Assembly: GCA_019429125.1 (NCBI GenBank)
Contig: JAHYJO010000001.1
Span: forward strand, 90,065-154,064
Direction of reading: 5' to 3'
Source: Nanobdellati archaeon
GTDB taxonomy: Archaea; EX4484-52; GLR71
Length of the DNA stretch: 64,000 nt
Both the position numbers and the translations under genes were made by a program. This document shows positions 1 through 8,579 of this stretch, piece by piece (positions within the stretch are counted from its first letter, which is position 1; every line of letters begins with the position of its first letter). The notes under the pieces were generated by a model that was given only the letters and a program-made list of their open reading frames with translations, did no database searches and had not been told where the DNA came from.

Positions 1-412
1 AGATAAGAGGTCTTTCTGTTGATGTATCAGAAATTAGAAGTTCATCTGGGATGTAATTAATTGGTGTGGTTGTCTTATTAATCAATGTTTTTTCTGAGTC
101 ATTATCAACTTGTGTGTATTCTGGTTGTGAAGATTTAAGTTGTGTATCTATTGTATATAATGCGTTTATTTGTCCTTTAATAAGATTATCTAAATTTTTC
201 AGTTTTTTTGAGTTTGTATCATTATTTGGTTCATTTAAAAGTTCTAGAGATGTTTTGATGGTTTCTCTAAGGTATGAGGGACTTAAACTTTTTGGGTTAG
301 TCATATCATATGTGTTATCAAGATAATTTGTTAGTGGTGTACCTAAATTATTTAATTCTTCAAGTACTCCATTTAAAAGTTCAATTTTTGTCGTATTATT
401 TTTTAATCCCAT
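1..412 (-). CDS. Hypothetical protein, N-terminal part (runs off window start)
   Basis: Minus-strand frame open from ATG at 412 to window edge: MGLKNNTTKIELLNGVLEELNNLGTPLTNYLDNTYDMTNPKSLSPSYLRETIKTSLELLNEPNNDTN...; absent from ORF track because no stop lies in the window. Confidence 0.6.
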   Translation of the reverse strand, partial: MGLKNNTTKIELLNGVLEELNNLGTPLTNYLDNTYDMTNPKSLSPSYLRETIKTSLELLNEPNNDTNSKKLKNLDNLIKGQINALYTIDTQLKSSQPEYTQVDNDSEKTLINKTTTPINYIPDELLISDTSTERPLI

Positions 413-724
413 AATTTTCAACCTATGATGATTATATTCTATTTTAATTATTGATGTTTATTTTTATAAACTTTTCTATTACTTTTAGGGGATAACATCT
501 ACAATTTATTTGGGTATGGGTTTGTCTGCTATGTAAATTCCCTTTGTATTAATCCACCCCTGATACAAATTGGTATCTGCATCAATTATACTGACTAGTA
601 ATATAATTGTTTTTAATCTTTATATATTTCAAATTTCTGCCTGTCTGTACAAAATTTATGTTTAAAATGTAGTTTTTAAGTATTATTGAATATAATATAA
701 TGTAGGTATTAGTTGGAGTTAAAT

Positions 725-1723
725 ATGAAAAAGGCAATGTTCTTTAAATCAATTGAAGGTTCAAGGGTACAGTGTCAGCTTTGTCCTAATAACTGTATTA
801 TTTCTGAAGGGGGTATTGGTTCGTGTCGTGTGCGAAAAAAGGTTGATGGTATTCTTTATTCTCTTAATTATGGTAAAATTGTATCTTTGGCAGTTGATCC
901 TATCGAGAAGAAACCGCTGTATCATTTCTATCCTGGTTCTGAGTCTCTGTCTATTGCTACTGTCGGCTGTAATTTTCATTGCAAGTTCTGTCAGAATTGG
1001 GAGATTTCGCAGTCTTCTTTTATATTTGGTGAGGATATGACTCCTCAGGATGTTGTTAATCTTGCTTTGTTGAAAGGGGTGAAATCAATATCTTATACTT
1101 ATACTGAACCAACTATATTTTTTGAGTTTGCATATGATACTGCAAAGCTTGCACATAGTTGTGGCATTCAGAATGTATTTGTTACAAACGGGTTCATTAA
1201 TTCTCTTCCTTTTAAGAAGATTGTACCGTATCTTGATGCTGTAAATATTGATTTGAAATCGTTTAATGATATATTTTATCAGAAACTTTGTAGTGTTAGG
1301 GGGGTCAGTCCAGTATTAGATACTATACAGTTGGCTTATGGGTTAGGGATTCATATTGAACTTACAAATCTTCTCATTCCTGGATGGAATACTTCATCTG
1401 TTCAGATAAAAGCGTTGTGTGAGTGGGTTTATGCGTTGGATAAGCGCATACCTCTTCATTTCTCAAGGTATTTTCCTGCATATAAGATGACTGTTGAATC
1501 TACACCTGTTGCGGTTCTTGAGAGCGCATATGGTATTGCAAAAAAGGTAGGGCTTGAATATGTGTATGTTGGTAATGTTGTTAATGGTGTGCAAGAGACA
1601 TATTGTCCTTCTTGCGGTGAGCTTTTGGTGGATAGAGGGAGAAGGGTTGAACCATTGCAAAAACTAATTAAGGGTGCATGTCCTAAATGTAAATATAAAG
1701 TTTATGGAGTGGGGTTATTATGA
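725..1723 (+). CDS. amrS: AmmeMemoRadiSam system radical SAM enzyme
   Basis: CxxxCxxC radical SAM motif in TVGCNFHCKFCQNWEIS, N-terminal CQLCPNNC; ATG at 725 preferred over track start 713. Confidence 0.9.
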   Translation: MKKAMFFKSIEGSRVQCQLCPNNCIISEGGIGSCRVRKKVDGILYSLNYGKIVSLAVDPIEKKPLYHFYPGSESLSIATVGCNFHCKFCQNWEISQSSFIFGEDMTPQDVVNLALLKGVKSISYTYTEPTIFFEFAYDTAKLAHSCGIQNVFVTNGFINSLPFKKIVPYLDAVNIDLKSFNDIFYQKLCSVRGVSPVLDTIQLAYGLGIHIELTNLLIPGWNTSSVQIKALCEWVYALDKRIPLHFSRYFPAYKMTVESTPVAVLESAYGIAKKVGLEYVYVGNVVNGVQETYCPSCGELLVDRGRRVEPLQKLIKGACPKCKYKVYGVGLL

Positions 1724-2664
1724 AAATGATTAAAAATGTAAATATCTTATTTTGGAGTGTATTTATTTCTATGTTTATTTTTTATCCGTCATTTTCATTT
1801 GCTCATGAATCTGATGTTTTTGAGTCATATTCTATTTTTGTGGATGTAGGTCCTAATTTAATAAAATATAGTTATGACTTTGTATTGGTTTTGGAGGGGG
1901 GTAAACATGTCTATGATTTTGTTTTTGCGCCAGATTCAAAAGATGTGCGTGTGTTGTTAAATAATGTGCCTGTTGATTGTAGTAGTTCTTTTGAGGTAGG
2001 TAAGACTATTGTCTTATGTGATATGTCTAATGCGCTTTCTGGAAAAAATTATGTGTCTGCAGAATATATAAGTTCTTATTCATTGTTTGATTTTGAAAAT
2101 ATGAAGATGTTTAAGGATTCTTTTGATATTGGTGGTAATGCTATTTATTTTAAGTTATCAGTAAAACTTCCGTTAGGGTATATCCTTCCTGCTCGGTCGG
2201 ATTATTTTGTGACTCCAACACCTGACATTATTTATTCTGATGGACGGCGACATATAATTTCATGGGATTATAATAATGTCTCATCATTTGATGTTTCAGT
2301 TATTTTTGAACCATCATCTGGTATTGATAGTGGTGTGTCTTATGTATCTTTATTGTTTTATTTATTGTTTGGATTTTTAGTTGTGCGTTATTTCATATAT
2401 TATCGTGTCAATCGAAAAAAAACTGAAATTAAGGAAATTGTATATTCGCATCTTCTTGAAAGTGAGAGTGCAGTTGTGGATGCGCTTCAAGCTAATATGG
2501 GTGTTCTTAAACAGAAAGAGTTGCAGGATATAACTAGCTTTTCAAAGGCAAAATTGAGTAGGGTTATTACTAATCTTGAATCTCGTGGTATTGTTAAAAA
2601 GAAACCTTTCGGTAACAGTAACAAGATATTTTTGATTGTTGCTGATAAAGTCAAAAAGCAATAA
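1720..2664 (+). CDS. Membrane-anchored winged-HTH regulator (signal peptide, extracellular domain, TM, C-terminal MarR-like HTH)
   Basis: N-terminal hydrophobic signal, TM near aa 210, C-terminal ELQDITSFSKAKLSRVITNLESRGIVKKK; paralog of 4934-5857. Confidence 0.75.
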   Translation: MKMIKNVNILFWSVFISMFIFYPSFSFAHESDVFESYSIFVDVGPNLIKYSYDFVLVLEGGKHVYDFVFAPDSKDVRVLLNNVPVDCSSSFEVGKTIVLCDMSNALSGKNYVSAEYISSYSLFDFENMKMFKDSFDIGGNAIYFKLSVKLPLGYILPARSDYFVTPTPDIIYSDGRRHIISWDYNNVSSFDVSVIFEPSSGIDSGVSYVSLLFYLLFGFLVVRYFIYYRVNRKKTEIKEIVYSHLLESESAVVDALQANMGVLKQKELQDITSFSKAKLSRVITNLESRGIVKKKPFGNSNKIFLIVADKVKKQ

Positions 2665-2800
2665 AGTATGCAATAGGGGTTATTGTTTCATCTTGTTCCA
2701 CATTGTTTCAAGGAATGTTTATATAGGAGTATTATTGATTAGTTCTATGGATTGCTATTAGGTTGGCAATATTTTGTATATTTAAAAATGGTGAAATGAT

Positions 2801-4114
2801 ATGAAACGACAAAATTTAATGAAATTGTTTGCGCTTCTTGTCGCAGCTATGTATATGGTAGTTCCTGCAGCTTTTGCAGAGGATGCAGTAACTATGTTAA
2901 CTAATACTGCTATAAATACTGCTGTTGGTGATGATGTCGCTGATCTTAATGACATTGCTGTACAAAGTGACGAAGAGGATTCAGCAGAGGCTGGTGTAAC
3001 TCCTGATTCTCCGTTATACAGGTTGGATGTTGCGATGGATAATATTGGTCTTATGTTTACATTCAATAAGGCAAAGAAAGCTGAGAAGAAGCTTGAGATT
3101 GCTAAGGAAAGGCTTAAGGAAGCAAAGATGATGGCTATTGCTAATAATTTGGATGCTATGGAAAAAGCAAAAAATCGTCATGATGCGATGCTTCTTTCGG
3201 CTGAAGAAGATATTGAAGCAATTAATGGTAATGAGACTAAAGCATTGATGAGCAATATTAGAATTAAGTCTATGTTAAAATTACATAATCAGGAAGTTGC
3301 TGATGTTGAACAGGAACTTACATTGAGAGTTCGTGGAAATCTTAAGGATAAACAGCAAGAAAAACTTGATTCATTTATTGAAAGTATGAAAGGCAGTTCT
3401 AAGTCTATTGAAGTAAAAGTTCAGAATAAGGAAGAAAAGATGAAAGCAGTGGTTAAGAGGACACGTAATCTGTCTGATGATGATGTTGATGCTGAATTTG
3501 AGAAGATTAATCGTGAAACCTTACGGGAACATATGAGTGTTAAGGCTCTTGATGTTATAGGTCAGGCTGAAGATGCAATTGGTCGTGCAGAAGATTTGAT
3601 TGAAAAAAAATCTGAAGCAGGTAAGGATGTGACTTATTCAATTGAGCAACTTGACGAAGCTAAAATTATTCTTTTAAAAGCAAAAGAATCTCTTGATAAT
3701 GATGATGTTGAGGATTCTATTGAACAGGCTTTTAAGGCTAAAAGGATGGCTGTATATGCTGCAAGCGGGTTTTCTGTTGAGAAACTTATGAATACGCCTA
3801 TGAAAGATAATGTGGAATTTAATGAAATGAAAGAACAGATTCGTGAAAATATGGAAGAACGAGTACAAGTTCGTGAAAATATTCGTGAGCCGAAAGAAGA
3901 AATGATGCGGAATCGTGAAAATATTCGTGAGCCAATGAAAGATAATAAGGGTGACAAAGATGTTGATTCTGATGATGACTTTGATGATGACTCTGATGAT
4001 GAGAATAGTAATAATTCATCTAATATATCTTTGAATGCATCTGTGTCAGGTACAGATAATAGTATGTCTGGTTCTGTGTCTGGTAATATCGGCAGTAAAA
4101 ATTCCGGCCAATAA
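2801..4114 (+). CDS. DUF5667-type secreted protein with acidic low-complexity C-terminus
   Basis: Signal peptide; AGVTPDSPLYRLDVAMDNIGLMFTFNKAKKAEKKLEIAKERLKEAKMM; Asp/Ser/Asn-rich tail; GGTGA Shine-Dalgarno. Confidence 0.75.
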   Translation: MKRQNLMKLFALLVAAMYMVVPAAFAEDAVTMLTNTAINTAVGDDVADLNDIAVQSDEEDSAEAGVTPDSPLYRLDVAMDNIGLMFTFNKAKKAEKKLEIAKERLKEAKMMAIANNLDAMEKAKNRHDAMLLSAEEDIEAINGNETKALMSNIRIKSMLKLHNQEVADVEQELTLRVRGNLKDKQQEKLDSFIESMKGSSKSIEVKVQNKEEKMKAVVKRTRNLSDDDVDAEFEKINRETLREHMSVKALDVIGQAEDAIGRAEDLIEKKSEAGKDVTYSIEQLDEAKIILLKAKESLDNDDVEDSIEQAFKAKRMAVYAASGFSVEKLMNTPMKDNVEFNEMKEQIRENMEERVQVRENIREPKEEMMRNRENIREPMKDNKGDKDVDSDDDFDDDSDDENSNNSSNISLNASVSGTDNSMSGSVSGNIGSKNSGQ

Positions 4115-4164
4115 TAAATTTTAATTTAAAGGGGTTTTTATAACTCTCCTTTTTTTCTTTTTTC

Positions 4165-4332
4165 GGCACTGTTCAAAAAGTGAGTTATTTTTAATATTTT
4201 TAAAATATTGTTTGTTTATAAACTCCGGCAGAAATCCATTTAATATACACATTTTACGTAGAATTACAAAATAAATGAAGGTATTTAATTAACTACATTT
4301 TGTTTGAAATCACTCAAAAAATGAACTGTGCC
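4165..4332 (+). mobile_element. MITE copy 1 (168 bp, IS6-like ends)
   Basis: Ends GGCACTGTTCAAAAAGTGAGT / ACTCAAAAAATGAACTGTGCC; perfect 8-bp TSD CTTTTTTC at 4157-4164 and 4333-4340; no ORF inside. Confidence 0.9.
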
Positions 4333-4483
4333 CTTTTTTCAAAAGATATATAAACTTGTATTGCTATTATTATGTGTGGAACGGTTTTATTTAAACGTTT
4401 CATCGGTTATTTTATTGTTCAATAAGGTCATTTTGACTTTTTTTTCGATTTATGTTTTTAATTGATAATTATAGGTGATTTAA

Positions 4484-4924
4484 ATTAGTGAATTAAATGT
4501 AGACAAGCTTGTAAGTGAAGGTTGGATTAATGCGTGGCTTGTGTTTGATACTCAGGCTGTTGATAAAACTGTTCTAAAAGGACTTTTATCTGGTCTTTTG
4601 AATAAGATGAAACTTATTAAAGATGTAAAATTTATTAGTGATTCTCTAACTGAGCCTGAACCAATTGAACCTTCCGAACAGTTTACTAAAAAAGGTATAA
4701 CTAAAGTCTTCAGTCAGGTGCTTGAGGTTGAGATTCTTGCAAAAGATTTTGAGACTTTATTGTATTTTGTCATAACATTCGGACCTACAACACTTGATGT
4801 TCTTGCTCCGAAATCTATAAAGTTTGATATGCGCCAGATGCAGAATACGCTTATACTTGTTTCTGAACTGATGCATAGTTATGCGGCGGCCGGTGCTGGT
4901 GGCATGGTACTTACAAAAGTATGA
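4484..4924 (+). CDS. Conserved hypothetical protein, probable ATT start
   Basis: Frame open upstream of track start 4541 (GTG); AGGTGAT at 4473-4479 is spaced correctly for in-frame ATT 4484-4486. Confidence 0.6.
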   Translation: MSELNVDKLVSEGWINAWLVFDTQAVDKTVLKGLLSGLLNKMKLIKDVKFISDSLTEPEPIEPSEQFTKKGITKVFSQVLEVEILAKDFETLLYFVITFGPTTLDVLAPKSIKFDMRQMQNTLILVSELMHSYAAAGAGGMVLTKV

Positions 4925-4933
4925 TTGGTTTAG

Positions 4934-5857
4934 ATGTTTAAAAATAAATATTATGGGATATGTGTATCTTTTCTTTTACTCTTATTAATATCTGTTCCTG
5001 TGTCTGCTTCGCAGATAAGAAATCATGATATTGTTATTGCAATTGATGATTTTGGGGTTGCTAAGACCTCTGTTATTGTGGATTATGAATCTTTGACTAC
5101 TGACGAGATTTATTATTTTGTGTTTGCACAGATTGATTCTTTTGGTGCACGGGATGATTATGGGATGCTGTTGTGTAATACTAATAGGTATTCATATGGG
5201 ACTCAGATAACGTGTAAGCCAAACATTGTTGAAACTGTAAATTATACTGTATATCTTGATTTTAATATGGTCGGGTTGCAGTCTGTTTCTGCTGATGGTT
5301 TCTTTTTCTCTTATGATTATGGTATGAAAATTCCAACAAATAATTTTAGCATATCATTTGTGCTTCCTACTGGTACTGCTATGGTCAAGCAGAATTCAGG
5401 TATTGCTCCATATTTTCCTGAAGGCGCAGTTATTGGTAGCACTGATGATGGCAGGCATATTACTGTTACTTGGAGTGTGGATGAACCTGAATTAGGTAGT
5501 GATTATTCTTATAAGGTTTTTTATGAGAAAGTTGTGGAGATTTATGCAAATCGTTGGTTTTATCCTGTTGTTGCATTTTTGAGTATTTTGCTTGTATTAT
5601 TGTCGTTTATGTTGTTTAAGTTTAAGAAAGCAAGAAAGATAAAGACTGTTCTTTCTGTTTTGCATGATAGTGAGCGTAAGGTCATTGAGATTCTTATGGC
5701 AAATGAAGGTAAGTGCGACCAAAGGCAACTTGTTAAAGAAACTGGGTTTTCAAAGGCAAAGATGAGTAGGATGATGCTTGACCTTGAGGAGCGGGGTCTG
5801 ATTACTAAGACTCGCCGTGGCAGGACTAATATTATTGAGCTTGTTGAGAAAAAGTAA
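4934..5857 (+). CDS. Membrane-anchored winged-HTH regulator (paralog of 1720-2664)
   Basis: Signal peptide, extracellular domain, TM, QRQLVKETGFSKAKMSRMMLDLEERGLITKTRRGRTNIIELV. Confidence 0.75.
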   Translation: MFKNKYYGICVSFLLLLLISVPVSASQIRNHDIVIAIDDFGVAKTSVIVDYESLTTDEIYYFVFAQIDSFGARDDYGMLLCNTNRYSYGTQITCKPNIVETVNYTVYLDFNMVGLQSVSADGFFFSYDYGMKIPTNNFSISFVLPTGTAMVKQNSGIAPYFPEGAVIGSTDDGRHITVTWSVDEPELGSDYSYKVFYEKVVEIYANRWFYPVVAFLSILLVLLSFMLFKFKKARKIKTVLSVLHDSERKVIEILMANEGKCDQRQLVKETGFSKAKMSRMMLDLEERGLITKTRRGRTNIIELVEKK

Positions 5858-5977
5858 AGATTGAGTTTTTAAGTTTAGAGTTTTTGGTGGTATTTTTATT
5901 TATAATGTCACCTTTTGTCACCTTGATTATATAATAGCGTCCTCTTCCTGTTATGGGATCCAGTTGAGTAATTAGAT

Positions 5978-6190
5978 TCATTTTAGTTTTTGGACAAATG
6001 CATGTTCTGTCTTTTGTGGATTGTTTAGGCCTATTGGGTTCTTATTGTCATCAACACCTATGATTATCTTTCCCCCTCTGGAATTATAGAATGAGGTTAC
6101 TAATTGTGCTACTTTTTTTGGGTTTGATAATATCTCTTTGAACTCTATGTCACTGTTTTCTTCTTGATTTAATAGTTGTTTAAAGTCCAT
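5978..6190 (-). pseudogene. AlbA_2/Schlafen-like DNA-binding ATPase, N-terminal remnant
   Basis: DFKQLLNQEENSDIEFKEILSNPKKVAQLVTSFYNSRGGKIIIGVDDNKNPIGL, then stop; another frame just downstream reads NLITQLDPITGRGRYYIIK, like the wHTH C-terminus of this family. Confidence 0.7.
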
Positions 6191-6204
6191 GTGTCTATAT
6201 TGTT

Positions 6205-6258
6205 TCTTGTGCTTGCATATAATTGGGTTACAACTGGGGTGGTGATTTTAGGGAGTTA
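6205..6258 (-). promoter_or_regulatory. Degenerate copy of the shared operator/TATA promoter element
   Basis: RC aactccctaaaatcaccaccccagttgtaacccaattatatgcaag resembles the 58-bp repeat at 11652 and 12904; upstream of the 6190 start. Confidence 0.5.
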
Positions 6259-6288
6259 GAAAAATATTAGAAAAAGAAAAAAGAGGTT

Positions 6289-6702
6289 TTATTTCTTTTT
6301 TACTGCCTTAGTGACTTTAGGAAGTGCTATGACGGGGGGTATTCCTGCCATTTCTGAAAGCATTAGTGCCTTTAGTCCTGCAGTCTTGAAAAGATGGTTT
6401 ATGATTTCTATGTGTTCTGTCTCTGGCAGTTTTTTGTTCTTTGTCCATTCGTCCATTATTTTTTTGTTGTCTTCGCCTGTGTATATGATTGTACCTTCTA
6501 TGTCAAGTTTTGCAACTTCTGGTTCAAATGTACTTTTGAAACTGAACTTTATGTTTAATATGTCGCTTTTTGTGCCAAATGCGTTGATGTTTCCTTCTTT
6601 TACATCTTCAATCTTTGGTACTGTGTTGATTGAAAGCTTCTGGTTTGTGTTTCCAGTTTTGTTAACATTTAATTTATTGTAGTTTATGCTGATTACACCC
6701 AT
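6289..6702 (-). CDS. Conserved hypothetical protein
   Basis: 137-aa ORF with normal coding composition; antisense ORF 6311-6682 rejected. Confidence 0.6.
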   Translation of the reverse strand: MGVISINYNKLNVNKTGNTNQKLSINTVPKIEDVKEGNINAFGTKSDILNIKFSFKSTFEPEVAKLDIEGTIIYTGEDNKKIMDEWTKNKKLPETEHIEIINHLFKTAGLKALMLSEMAGIPPVIALPKVTKAVKKK

Positions 6703-6937
6703 GTTATATCACCTATATTTATTTTTGGGATTAAGATTTATAAGGGTTTTGATTATTATTTTGTCTTTTTTGGGTTTGTTGGTATTAGGATAGCAGGTTG
6801 TTTATAAATAGACTAGGATTGGAATCCCGAAAGCTTTATAATGTGTGTTTGAAAGTTGTAATCTCTATCGGTAGCTTTTGGCTAAAACCTAACGATGTAT
6901 CAGAAGGTTTATATGGTTTTTGAGTGTATTATTTAGT

Positions 6938-8245
6938 ATGAACTCAATTGAGATACTTGAAATATTGAATGATTGGAACTTTTGGAAAAAGAAGCAATTT
7001 GTGGGTGTTCGGCGGTCAGACGTTTTTGATAAAATAAAAAAACTTATAGAACTTGATGAGATTATCGTGATTAGTGGTGCTCGTCGTACTGGTAAATCAA
7101 CTGTACTTATGCAGATTTGTGAGGATTTGATAGTTAATGGTGTTGATTCTTGTGATATTCTTATAATTAATTTTGAGGATCCTCGTTTTAAAAGTATTAA
7201 TCTTGAATTACTTAATAAAATATATGATGTTTATTTAACTGATGTATCTGTTGGTTCTGGAAAACAGTATGTTGTTCTTGATGAGGTTCAAATTGTTTCG
7301 GGGTGGGAAAAATTTGCTCGTTTTTTGCATGAGAATAAAAAAGTGAAGGTATTTGTTATAGGTTCAAGTTCAAAGCTTTTGAGTTCTGAATATTCAACAG
7401 TTCTTTCTGGGCGTTATGTTGATATTGTTATGTATCCTTTATTTTTTAAGGAGTTTGTTGAATTTAATGGTGTGGATATAAAAAATAATTTGGATCTTGT
7501 GTCTAAACGCCATGCTGTCAAAAAATTATTTTTACAATATATGGAATCTGGGGGTTTTCCGAAAACTGTACTTATTGATGATGCTGATAATCGAAAAGTC
7601 TTGCTTAATTCTTATTTTCAGAGTATATTGATGAAAGATATTGTTATGAGGTATAATATTAACGATGTTTTTAAACTTGAAGAATTGACTAAGTATTATT
7701 TGTCAAATATATCCTCTTTGCATTCTTTTAATAAAATTAAAAATATTATTGGTGGGAGTATTGACACTGTTGAACGGTATTCATCATATCTTCGTAATGC
7801 TTATATGTTATTTTTTGTTCGTAAATTTTCATATACTCTTAAAGATCAAATATTGAATCCTCGAAAGGTATATTGTATTGATATGGGTCTTAGAAATTCA
7901 GTATCTTTTTATTTTTCAAAGGATTATGGGAAGATTATAGAAAATATAGTGTATCTTAAGTTACTTGAAAATAAAGGTTTTGATATTTATTATTGGAAAG
8001 ATTCTAAGCAGCGCGAAGTTGATTTTTTAGTTAAAGAGAAAGATAGGATTTGTCAAGCCATACAGGTGTGTTGGGATGTTAGTAATCCTGTCACTAAAAA
8101 AATAGAGGTTGATGCACTTTTGTCGGCTCTTTCAACATTTGGTCTTAAAGAAGGTCTTGTTCTTACTGAAGATTATGATGAAGTAGTTGTGATTGATGAG
8201 AAAAGAATAACATTTATGTCTGTTTGGAAATGGTTGTTTTTGTGA
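6938..8245 (+). CDS. AAA ATPase with DUF4143-like C-terminal domain
   Basis: Walker A SGARRTGKST, Walker B YVVLDEVQ, C-terminal nuclease-like YYWKDSKQREVDFLV. Confidence 0.85.
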   Translation: MNSIEILEILNDWNFWKKKQFVGVRRSDVFDKIKKLIELDEIIVISGARRTGKSTVLMQICEDLIVNGVDSCDILIINFEDPRFKSINLELLNKIYDVYLTDVSVGSGKQYVVLDEVQIVSGWEKFARFLHENKKVKVFVIGSSSKLLSSEYSTVLSGRYVDIVMYPLFFKEFVEFNGVDIKNNLDLVSKRHAVKKLFLQYMESGGFPKTVLIDDADNRKVLLNSYFQSILMKDIVMRYNINDVFKLEELTKYYLSNISSLHSFNKIKNIIGGSIDTVERYSSYLRNAYMLFFVRKFSYTLKDQILNPRKVYCIDMGLRNSVSFYFSKDYGKIIENIVYLKLLENKGFDIYYWKDSKQREVDFLVKEKDRICQAIQVCWDVSNPVTKKIEVDALLSALSTFGLKEGLVLTEDYDEVVVIDEKRITFMSVWKWLFL

Positions 8246-8579
8246 GGAGTTATAATTTATATTGGTAACTGTAGGTATTTATGTTTTTAGTTGTTAATTT
8301 TTGATAAAAAAGAGCAGTGTTTTTTTAAAGCGTTGTTTTCTATCTTTATTTTAAAAAAAAGGCTAATATAGTTTTTTTGAACAATTATGTGTCCATTTGA
8401 ATCTTTGTTTTATTTTTTAAGGGTGTATTATAGGTGTTATTTAGGTAAGTGGAACTGTTTTCAGACAACCTTATATATACTGGCAGATAATATGTAGTTA
8501 ATCGGTTCTGTGAGATGTATCAATATTCTCTATAGGACGTAGGTTTTTTATTGAACAAATAAAAACTTGGTGAATAAAT

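Noticed and set aside
66-326. Plus-strand 86-aa ORF at window start
   Set aside because: Antisense to a better minus-strand coding frame (1-412) with normal amino acid composition.
440-620. Minus-strand peptide TIILLVSIIDADTNLYQGWINTKGIYIADKPIPK*
   Set aside because: Protein-like but short, no start codon and stop just upstream; could be a gene remnant, not supportable.
3634-4019. Minus-strand ORFs antisense to the DUF5667 acidic tail
   Set aside because: Low-complexity mirror translations of a well-supported plus-strand gene.
6311-6682. Plus-strand 123-aa ORF
   Set aside because: Antisense to 6289-6702; hydrophobic composition typical of shadow frames.
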